A DNA stretch of 64,000 nucleotides from Sphingomonas alpina (GTDB lineage Bacteria; Pseudomonadota; Alphaproteobacteria; Sphingomonadales; Sphingomonadaceae), in contig NZ_CP061038.1 in NCBI RefSeq assembly GCF_014490665.1, forward strand, positions 3,720,001 through 3,784,000, given 5' to 3'. A program made the position numbers and the translations under genes. Below, one piece after another: positions 54,171 to 64,000 of the stretch (position 1 is its first letter; every line of letters begins with the position of its first letter). A model generated the notes under the pieces. The model made no database searches and was not told the DNA's origin. It saw only the letters and a program-made list of their open reading frames with translations.

Positions 54171-55022
54171 TCAACCGCGCGCCCGGGGACGTTCGGGATC
54201 GACGATCCACTCGCTCCACGAGCCGGGATAGAGCCGCGCGCCGCGTAGCCCCGCCGCCTCCATCGCCAACGCATTATGGCAGGCAGTCACACCCGACCCG
54301 CATTGCAGGATGACGCCGGCCGGAGCCGTGCCGTCCAGCGTCGATGCGAATTCATCGGCCAAGATGGCAGGCGGCTTGAACCGGCCGTCCGCCGCAAGAT
54401 TATCGCCATAGAAACGGTTGGCCGCGCCCGGGATACGTCCGGAAATCGGATCGAGCGGGTTGGCTTCGCCGCGGAACCTGCTGGCAGTGCGGGCATCGAG
54501 AACAAGCGCATCGGGGGCTCCGATGCTCGCCAGAACTTCGGCGGCATCGACCGTCATTCGCTGGTTTGGCTCGACTGTTTCGAAATCTCCGATCGACAGC
54601 TCGGGAAGTTCCCCCTGTTCGAACGGCAGGCCGGCCTCTGCCCATGCCTTGCGACCGCCATCGAGCACCGCCACCGCGGAATGGCCAAGCCAGCGCAACA
54701 GCCACCAGGCGCGCGCCGCAAATGGCCCGCCGGACGCATCATAAGTCACCACCTGATCGCCTTGGCTCAATCCCAGACGCCGCAAGGTTGCGGCCAGCAC
54801 TTGCGCATCGGGCAACGGATGCCGGCCGTTACGGCCGTCGGACAAGCTCGACAGGTCGTACTCAAGATGGAGGTATCGGGCACCCGGGATATGACCAGCG
54901 AGATACTCTTCCAGTCCGGCACCGGCATCCGCCAGGCTGAAGCTGCAATCGACGATCACCAGGCCCGATCCGCCCGGCCAGTTGGCCAGATCCTCGACGC
55001 TGATCAGGCAAGTGTACGTCAT
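54171..55022 (-). CDS. Thiosulfate/3-mercaptopyruvate sulfurtransferase (two rhodanese domains)
   Basis: About 283 residues starting at ATG 55022, preceded by AAGGA. Two rhodanese domains are visible: an inactive N-terminal one (VIVDCSFSLADAGAGLEEYLAGHIPGARYLHLEYDLS) and a C-terminal one with the persulfide cysteine in ILQCGSGVTACHNALAMEAAG. Such enzymes transfer sulfur from thiosulfate or 3-mercaptopyruvate. The active loop CGSGVTA is typical. It is the first gene of the 55022-50394 minus-strand group, and its sulfur role has no obvious link to the peptidases. Confidence 0.92.
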   Translation of the reverse strand: MTYTCLISVEDLANWPGGSGLVIVDCSFSLADAGAGLEEYLAGHIPGARYLHLEYDLSSLSDGRNGRHPLPDAQVLAATLRRLGLSQGDQVVTYDASGGPFAARAWWLLRWLGHSAVAVLDGGRKAWAEAGLPFEQGELPELSIGDFETVEPNQRMTVDAAEVLASIGAPDALVLDARTASRFRGEANPLDPISGRIPGAANRFYGDNLAADGRFKPPAILADEFASTLDGTAPAGVILQCGSGVTACHNALAMEAAGLRGARLYPGSWSEWIVDPERPRARG

Positions 55023-55214
55023 GGGATTCCTTCCGTGCGACCATGGAAGCGCCACCGGTCGCTGTCACGCTCGAGCGACCGGATGCGCAGCGACTATGAT
55101 GCGCACGCCGCCATATTCCGCCATCGGTCGCGCGCGCCCCTGAAACCTCTTAACGACCCGATCGTTCACCGGCTCCAGCGGCTCGGAGCCGATGGTCGAT
55201 GATGGAGAATGATG

Positions 55215-55619
55215 ATGAGTGCAGATTTCGAGTCCTTCTTCGACCGTCGGACAAAGGCGGCCCACGCCTATGTCAATGGTGACGCCGCGCCGTTGCAGAC
55301 ACTGCTCACGCCCAACGAAACCGCCAGCTTCCACAGTCCGGGCGGCGACAGCGTCACCGGCCCGAAACCAGTCGCGGACCGCTATGTCGAGGATGCGAAG
55401 CGCTTTGCACCGGGCAGCAGATCGCAGCTGGAAATCCTGCAAAAAGCGGCCGGAGACCTCGCCTTCTGGACGGGGTTTCAGAATGCCAGCATGTGCCTGG
55501 CAGGCAAGGACGAACCGGTCGACATGCGCATCCGGGTCACGGAAGTGTTTCGCCGCGAGGCCGGCGAATGGAAGATGGTCCACCGCCATGCGGACATGGC
55601 CGGGAAGGGCGCGAAATGA
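55215..55619 (+). CDS. NTF2-like (SnoaL/DUF4440) small protein
   Basis: A 134-residue protein. Three ATG codons stand in a row; the third (55215) has GGAG seven bases upstream and is preferred. The sequence SFFDRRTKAAHAYVNGDAAPLQTLLTPNETASFHSPGG followed by RVTEVFRREAGEWKMVHRHADM is typical of the SnoaL-like/DUF4440 NTF2 fold. No catalytic residue is evident. The gene is divergent from the sulfurtransferase; the 192 bp between them has no other feature I can name. Confidence 0.83.
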   Translation: MSADFESFFDRRTKAAHAYVNGDAAPLQTLLTPNETASFHSPGGDSVTGPKPVADRYVEDAKRFAPGSRSQLEILQKAAGDLAFWTGFQNASMCLAGKDEPVDMRIRVTEVFRREAGEWKMVHRHADMAGKGAK

Positions 55620-55755
55620 CCGAGGTCGCGTCATCAACAGCAGACTGGTTGCGGCTGGCGCAAGACCGCGACACAATCCCGGCCATGAGCCAGTCGATGG
55701 AAACACTTCGGCGAATTGCACGCGCGTCTTCGGTTTTCCGCTTCCGGCCGCGGCG

Positions 55756-56400
55756 GTGATCCACACGCGCTACATCGTCGTCGCACTGCTGGCTGTTCTG
55801 GGGGCTGGCGCAGCGCTGGTCTATGATACCGTGCGACCGCGGGTACATCCCATCAAGGTCGCTGACCAACACAAGATGGTCGAACACCAGAACAAGCTGC
55901 GGGCGGCACGCGCCATGACCGCTGCGGCGCAAACCGAAGCCCGTCCGACCGACCCGTTCGGTACCGCCGATGTCATCGACGGAGACACGCTGGTCATTGG
56001 CAAGGTGACGGTTGATCTCTGGACCATCGATGCGCCCGAACTCGAACAATATTGCGTCCGCGGCAGCGAGCGCTGGCCCTGCGGCCGGGACTCCCGCGAT
56101 CATCTGCAGAGCCTCGTCAAAGGCCGGCAGATTGCCTGTCGCCCGGAAGGGCCGCCCGAGCCGGATGGGCGGTTTGTCGGCCTTTGCTTCGTCCGGGACA
56201 CGCCGTGCGGACCAGACGGTGCGTGCGAATCCGATCTCACATCACTCAACCTCGCAATGGTCGAGCAAGGCGCGGCCATGGATGTCGAAGGTCAATATAT
56301 GGATGCTCAGGATGACGCCCGGGGCCGGAAAATCGGCATCTGGCGCGGCCGCCTCGACCCGCCCAAACAATGGCGCGAGAAGCATGACGCAACGCACTGA
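55756..56400 (+). CDS. Membrane-anchored staphylococcal-nuclease-like protein
   Basis: About 214 residues from a GTG at 55756; no good ribosome site is visible, so the start is tentative. The N-terminal span (YIVVALLAVLGAGAALVY) is an anchor. The domain FGTADVIDGDTLVIGKVTVDLWTIDAPELEQYC matches the thermonuclease fold, including the Glu of DAPE. The arginine expected in the VRLxGIDAPE motif is Asp here (VDLWTIDAPE), so nuclease activity is doubtful. Four or more cysteines in the second half (CVRGSERWPCG, CRPEG, CFVRDTPCG) suggest disulfides in the periplasm. Confidence 0.75.
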   Translation: MIHTRYIVVALLAVLGAGAALVYDTVRPRVHPIKVADQHKMVEHQNKLRAARAMTAAAQTEARPTDPFGTADVIDGDTLVIGKVTVDLWTIDAPELEQYCVRGSERWPCGRDSRDHLQSLVKGRQIACRPEGPPEPDGRFVGLCFVRDTPCGPDGACESDLTSLNLAMVEQGAAMDVEGQYMDAQDDARGRKIGIWRGRLDPPKQWREKHDATH

Positions 56401-56410
56401 GCGCGTTTGA

Positions 56411-56557
56411 TGCCATGCGGTCGGCGGCATCGGCGGTGGCCGATCCGCCTTCTTCGTCTATCCCGACGATGACGTGGCGGTGATCGTGATGACCAAACTG
56501 GTCGGTGCCAACCCGCAGAACATGACAGATATCATCGCCGGACATTACCTGCTTTCC
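56411..56557 (+). pseudogene. C-terminal remnant of a serine hydrolase (beta-lactamase-related)
   Basis: Directly after an in-frame stop (56408-56410), about 49 codons read CHAVGGIGGGRSAFFVYPDDDVAVIVMTKLVGANPQNMTDIIAGHYL. This resembles the end of class-C beta-lactamase-like serine hydrolases, where a GHxGGIGG motif is followed by a strand with PDDDLAV. The rest of such a gene is absent upstream, so it is a 5'-deleted fragment. The remaining gap to the receptor gene at 56779 shows nothing else. Confidence 0.55.
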
Positions 56558-56778
56558 ACACATGGAGCGCGACGATCCGGACCTGGGCCGGATAGGCCGG
56601 CACACTCCGATACACTCCCTCAATCCATCCCGGCAGACGCGAGCGACAATAGTTTCTTTACCGCGATCCCCCCCGGGCCGAAAATCCTGCGTCATCACAC
56701 ATGACGGGCCGGTCACGGCCTCGGCAAAAAGGGGAGAGTCAACGAACTCATCCCCGCCAGACAGGGAGGGGGTTTTTG

Positions 56779-59991
<3,213 letters not shown>

Positions 59992-60080
59992 ACCGCAACC
60001 CGTCTGCTGCGCCCTGTGGCTCAGCACAGGGTGAATGTTTTGATGAATACCAGCCGTCTCCTCTCCGCGGCTGGCATTTG

Positions 60081-60117
60081 ACCGGCCGTCGGCACATGCC
60101 GGCGGCCGGTTTTTTTT
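60081..60117 (+). terminator. Intrinsic terminator after receptor 2
   Basis: A 13-bp stem with one G-U pair (ACCGGCCGTCGGC / GCCGGCGGCCGGT) and a 4-nt loop is followed by eight T. It ends the receptor 2 transcript, about 90 bp after the stop. Two weaker hairpins precede it: 60012-60031 and 60050-60074. Confidence 0.88.
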
Positions 60118-60210
60118 GCTGCACCGCCTTTGGTCACGGTCAGAGTCAGATGCTGAAGTTAGACCAACTCGCGTTGCCGCTGGCTCATCTTCCACTTGCC
60201 TCCCCGGCGA

Positions 60211-60289
60211 AGGCCGGGGCCAGTTGGCAAGCATTTGTTGGCCTGGCGCTTCGCCTTGTCACTTCGGCCTTCTCGACTGGCCCCGGCCT
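60211..60289. repeat. GC-rich intergenic inverted repeat
   Basis: Fourteen-base perfect arms (AGGCCGGGGCCAGT at 60211-60224 and its complement at 60276-60289) flank a 51-nt spacer. The left arm is part of CCCCGGCGAAGGCCGGGG, an intergenic palindrome often seen in sphingomonads. No gene is associated with it. Confidence 0.6.
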
Positions 60290-60339
60290 GCGCTGGAGAA
60301 GCAGTAAAGGTGGGTCAGCAGCAACACAGCTTGGTATTA

Positions 60340-60640
60340 GACCCCATAAAATATCTTCAGCGTCATCGGATCAAATTCTGGTTTTAGATATTAGATGGCA
60401 GACCATTTATCCAAGTAGATTCTTTGAGATTTTGCCCGTTGGTTCAAAGAACGTTATTCAATCTTCTTCATTCTATTTAAATAGAAACACCATTCAAGAA
60501 TTATAAGTTCAAAATATGTGAAGTACAGAACCAAAGAACGCCAAGTAAATTGGCGGGAAATATGATGATCTTCGCCTCAATATAGCACCAAAACGGATAC
60601 TTTTCTGCGAATTGCACCCCCCTGTTCGCGGAATATTGCG
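60340..60640. other. AT-rich non-coding stretch
   Basis: About 300 bp of visibly low GC content inside GC-rich DNA. It holds a perfect 16-bp palindrome TTCTATTTAAATAGAA at 60471-60486 and a small stem CGCCAA / TTGGCG at 60539-60555. No open frame here has coding character. It lies upstream of the secreted protein gene at 60707 and may contain its promoter or be foreign DNA. Confidence 0.55.
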
Positions 60641-60706
60641 TCAAAGGCCATGGGAGGACACTCTTCCCTAAATCGCGGCTGCGCCGCATATAATGAGGAT
60701 GACACC

Positions 60707-61231
60707 ATGAACAGGATCCTGTTAACCTGCATTGGAACACTCGCCACGGTCGGCATGACGGGTACGGCTTTCGCTGCTCCGCGCGTTGGCCCTCCCAGCA
60801 CGCCCTTCACCGCAGTGGGGCCGGCTCAGCTGACCAACCCCCCGCTGGTCTTGAATTGCACCTTTACCCTCAACGGTAACACCGGCCCGGCGCTGCCGAC
60901 ACCGCCGCTCCCGGCAGGTGCGGCCGGCGGTACGATTACCGGCGGCACCAACACCGGCCCAGGCCTCTGCCCGGCAGTCACCGTCGATGCCGCTACCTTC
61001 ACCGTCACATCGGCGACCGCTACTGGCGGGACGGGTAACGTGAACGGCCTGGTGGTGAGACTGGCCGGTACCCCCGTCTGCACCGCTACGGGGCCGGTGT
61101 CCTTCACCTTCGCAAACAATGGCGCCGCGCCCTCGACGATCGGGTTCTCCGGCCCCATTCCCGGCACGACCTGCAGCGTTATCACCAACCTGACGATAAC
61201 GAGCGCACCGGACATCAACGCATTCCCATAA
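60707..61231 (+). CDS. Small secreted protein, Pro/Gly/Thr-rich, unknown family
   Basis: A 174-residue protein starting at ATG 60707 behind GAGGA. The signal peptide is RILLTCIGTLATVGMTGTAFA. The mature part is low in charge, rich in Gly, Thr, Pro and Ala, and probably all beta (FTAVGPAQLTNPPLVLNCTFTLNGN, GGTITGGTNTGPGLCPAVTVDAATFTVTSATATGG). Four cysteines in the mature part could form two disulfides. I do not recognise it. It is followed by two hairpins. It lies between receptor 2 and its presumed FecR/sigma pair, so it may belong to that system. Confidence 0.75.
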   Translation: MNRILLTCIGTLATVGMTGTAFAAPRVGPPSTPFTAVGPAQLTNPPLVLNCTFTLNGNTGPALPTPPLPAGAAGGTITGGTNTGPGLCPAVTVDAATFTVTSATATGGTGNVNGLVVRLAGTPVCTATGPVSFTFANNGAAPSTIGFSGPIPGTTCSVITNLTITSAPDINAFP

Positions 61232-61234
61232 GCC

Positions 61235-61309
61235 TTTCAGGGCTTGCGCCCTGAAAATATCCTGACGCTCCGGCTATGATATCCCCTCGGATCTCAAGGC
61301 CGGAGCGTC
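61235..61309 (+). terminator. Two hairpins after the secreted protein gene
   Basis: The first stem has 9-bp arms (TTTCAGGGC / GCCCTGAAA, loop TTGC, 61235-61256). The second pairs 61264-61274 with 61299-61309 (GACGCTCCGGC / GCCGGAGCGTC) and is followed by TTGCTTTT. They probably end the plus-strand transcript and may also block the minus-strand fecR transcript. The rest of the gap to 61440 shows nothing. Confidence 0.7.
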
Positions 61310-61440
61310 TTGCTTTTGTCGAGCATCGATCATGACAGACCTGCCCGATCACGCTCTGACCCGGCGCGGGCGCCAAGCGCGGAATCTACCAATCCAGGCT
61401 CATGCCGCTGGGCTGCATCACCCTCCCATCATGAGCACCG

Positions 61441-62460
61441 TCATCTTGGCGAGAGCTGAATTTCCTTGTCAGTGTCGGCCGTTATCCGCGCCAGGCCATT
61501 CATCTCCAGCCCCTTGGCCAGGCTGTCGACATCGCCCATCTTGAAGACACCGACGATCCGGGTGTCCGGCACGGCACCCCCGCTGAACACGATCTTCTTG
61601 TCCGAATAGCGATTCATCTCCGTGATCACGCTTGAAAGCGGATCACGCAGGAAGGTCAGCCGCCCCTGAAGCCAGCTCGTCTCCTTCGCCATATCGACGC
61701 GATCGATCGACCAGTCCTCATCGGCGCGCGCCACGAGCTGAGCGCCGGCCGTCATGTCCGCGCGGTGGCTGGGTCCGCGCGATGCCTTGACCTCATCGAC
61801 CCGGACCTTGCCTTCGACCAGGGTAACCACGACCTTGTCCTGGTCGATCCGGACGGCAAATTCGGTCCCGACCGCGCGCACATTCTTGCCATTGGCAGAA
61901 ACGATGAAGGGGCGATTGCGGTCCGGCGCGACGCGGAAAAAAGCCCGGCCGCGCAGCAGCGCGATGGCGCGCTTGCTGCGCATGTCATCGACCCGCATCT
62001 CGCTGTCGGCATCGAGTGTGACATGCGATCCATCGGGCAAGGTCACCAGAGTCCGCTCGCCTACCCCGGTTTCAAACGTCTGCGCATATTGCTGCTCGGC
62101 CTGTCCGGCGCCGATCCCCAACCCCAACAGGCCGGAATCGATCGCCGCCCACCCGGCGGTCACGGCCAGGAGAAGCGCAGCGGCGGCCACCGCGAGCCGG
62201 GGCCACCATGACGGCCGGTCGTAGAACTCGCCATCCTGTTCCAGGGCCGCCATGATCTCCGGATCCTGTGCGACCGATCCCAGGATGGCCCAGTATCGCT
62301 CGAGCTCCTCATACGCGTTGCGATGCGCCGGCGCGCGATCGAGCCATGACAGGAAGATGCGCTCGTCGCGCGCGGTCATGTCACCCGAACGCTTGAGGTT
62401 GAACCAATAGGTCGCCTCCGATCGCAACGCGTCGTTGTTGGACTGGGCCCCCGCGCTCAT
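61441..62460 (-). CDS. FecR-type anti-sigma regulator, system 2
   Basis: A 339-residue protein. The N-terminal cytoplasmic part (ATYWFNLKRSGDMTARDERIFLSWLDRAPAHRNAYEELERYW) binds the sigma factor. One membrane span follows (LAVAAAALLLAVTAGWAAI), then the FecR domain (FETGVGERTLVTLPDGSHVTLDADSEMRV, AVGTEFAVRIDQDKVVV) and the C-terminal receptor-contact part (ITEMNRYSDKKIVFSGG). The gene is intact, unlike the first FecR gene. It overlaps the sigma gene by 4 nt and is probably the partner of receptor 2 at 56779. Confidence 0.9.
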   Translation of the reverse strand: MSAGAQSNNDALRSEATYWFNLKRSGDMTARDERIFLSWLDRAPAHRNAYEELERYWAILGSVAQDPEIMAALEQDGEFYDRPSWWPRLAVAAAALLLAVTAGWAAIDSGLLGLGIGAGQAEQQYAQTFETGVGERTLVTLPDGSHVTLDADSEMRVDDMRSKRAIALLRGRAFFRVAPDRNRPFIVSANGKNVRAVGTEFAVRIDQDKVVVTLVEGKVRVDEVKASRGPSHRADMTAGAQLVARADEDWSIDRVDMAKETSWLQGRLTFLRDPLSSVITEMNRYSDKKIVFSGGAVPDTRIVGVFKMGDVDSLAKGLEMNGLARITADTDKEIQLSPR

Positions 62461-62990
62461 GCGTCGCCTCCCATCTCTTGCGAGATGCGGACAATGGCGC
62501 GGTGCATCAGTTCCTTGACCGATTCCTTGGAAATACCCATTCGGGCAGCAATGGCCTGATACGTCATGTTCTCGAACCGATGGAACAGGAATGCCGCGCG
62601 AGCGCGCGGGGGAAGGTTGAGGATCACCTCGACGGCGCGCGAATATTCCTGCCGCCCGATCACGATCCGCTCGGGCGACATATCGTCCGCCATCTCGGGC
62701 GCGTCCTCATACCCTTCATGAAGGGAATGGAATCGGATCTTGCCGCGGCGGTACCGGCTGATCAGCACATTGCGCGCGATCGTGAACAGATAGCGTTCGA
62801 CATTGTCGATCGGCGCATTCAGCTGGACGGCCTGCAGCCGCATGAAGACATCCTGCACCAGGTCATCGACATCGGCATCATGGGCACGGCGACTGAAGAA
62901 ACGTCGCAAGCCCGGACCATAGCTCGTCACCCACGCCGCGAGGTCGCGCTCCGGGTCAGGCGAAGGCCTGTTCAAAACAGGGTCCGACAT
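62457..62990 (-). CDS. ECF sigma factor (FecI-like), system 2
   Basis: A 177-residue factor from ATG 62990. Region 2 is VDDLVQDVFMRLQAVQLNAPIDNVERYLFTIARNVLISRYRR, and region 4 is LPPRARAAFLFHRFENMTYQAIAARMGISKESVKELMHRAIVRI. The longer frame to 63170 has no coding character. It controls, with the overlapping FecR gene, probably receptor 2. The 474-bp region upstream (62991-63464) is shared with the divergent mreB gene. I see no RNA gene or further open frame in it. Confidence 0.9.
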   Translation of the reverse strand: MSDPVLNRPSPDPERDLAAWVTSYGPGLRRFFSRRAHDADVDDLVQDVFMRLQAVQLNAPIDNVERYLFTIARNVLISRYRRGKIRFHSLHEGYEDAPEMADDMSPERIVIGRQEYSRAVEVILNLPPRARAAFLFHRFENMTYQAIAARMGISKESVKELMHRAIVRISQEMGGDA

Positions 62991-63119
62991 GTTGACCGCC
63001 GAACCAATGTCGGACCCGAAACCATCCTGCGCGCTTCCCCTGCCTGGCGGCACGAGACCACCACTCACATGCCCAGACGCCTGATATCGCCAACAGGGGG
63101 GACGAGAGGCGAGATTTAA

Positions 63120-64000
<881 letters not shown>

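Noticed and set aside
55065..55766. 233-codon minus-strand frame opposite the NTF2-like gene
   Set aside because: It is antisense to the NTF2-like gene, which has a proper start and a family fold; the minus frame shows no domain.
60689..60694. TATAAT as a promoter for the secreted protein gene
   Set aside because: It lies only 12 bases before the ATG and overlaps the ribosome-site region, leaving no room for a leader; no matching -35 was seen.
60501..60740. 79-codon minus-strand frame in the AT-rich island
   Set aside because: No ribosome site or recognisable motif, and it overlaps the start of the better supported secreted protein gene.
61332..61544. 70-codon plus-strand frame after the secreted protein
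   Set aside because: It runs into the antisense of the FecR gene and has no motif or ribosome site.

Overview
The window is GC-rich chromosomal DNA with dense, tightly overlapping genes. Its gene content points to an alphaproteobacterium of the Sphingomonas type: TonB-dependent receptors with an N-terminal signalling domain paired with FecI/FecR regulators, many signal-peptide-bearing amidohydrolases and peptidases, a tryptophan-halogenase-family flavoprotein, and GC-rich intergenic hairpins. This assignment is inferred from gene content only. No tRNA, rRNA, CRISPR array or transposase gene was recognised.

Layout. (1) 1-1544: the 3' part of an O-methyltransferase and a VOC protein, separated by the first copy of a 208-210 bp intergenic repeat. 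(2) 1635-10437: an eight-gene minus-strand operon in which seven consecutive junctions overlap by 4 or 7 nt. It encodes a MoxR AAA+ ATPase, an unknown protein, a zincin/VWA protein, a radical SAM protein (frameshifted), an unknown helical protein, a PaaK-like adenylate-forming enzyme, PnuC and NadR. This is the best candidate here for an undescribed system. (3) 10438-13463: second repeat copy, an outer-membrane barrel and a KefB-type antiporter. (4) 13588-14399: a Phd/PIN toxin-antitoxin pair with a palindromic operator. (5) 14418-22770: halogenase-like flavoprotein, an SDR lacking its catalytic Tyr/Lys, an amidohydrolase, an M19 dipeptidase-like protein and an M16 protease.

(6) 22852-28931: a five-gene minus-strand operon holding two copies of an amidohydrolase pair (one member with metal-ligand residues, one without) around a small secreted protein of unknown family. 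(7) 29086-35587: a plus-strand operon with a polyamine-type ABC importer between two PLP enzymes. (8) 35596-35805: third, inverted repeat copy. (9) 35900-50224: a nine-gene minus-strand operon (ECF sigma, FecR, TonB receptor, S9 peptidase, two DUF885 proteins, M28 peptidase, amidohydrolase, M1-like peptidase) that reads as a regulated peptide uptake and degradation locus. (10) 50394-55022: a related hydrolase group containing paralogues of genes in regions 6 and 9.

(11) 55215-56557: NTF2-like and nuclease-like small proteins and a serine-hydrolase remnant. (12) 56779-62990: a second TonB receptor, an AT-rich non-coding island, a small secreted protein, and a second FecR/ECF sigma pair on the opposite strand. 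(13) From 63465: the start of an MreB gene that runs off the window.

The common theme of regions 5-10 is periplasmic hydrolysis of peptides or amide compounds, with import across the outer membrane (TonB receptors) and inner membrane (ABC importer) and processing by PLP enzymes. The actual substrate cannot be read from the sequence. Two genes carry single-base frameshifts in runs of G (radical SAM and the first FecR). They may be real mutations or sequencing errors.
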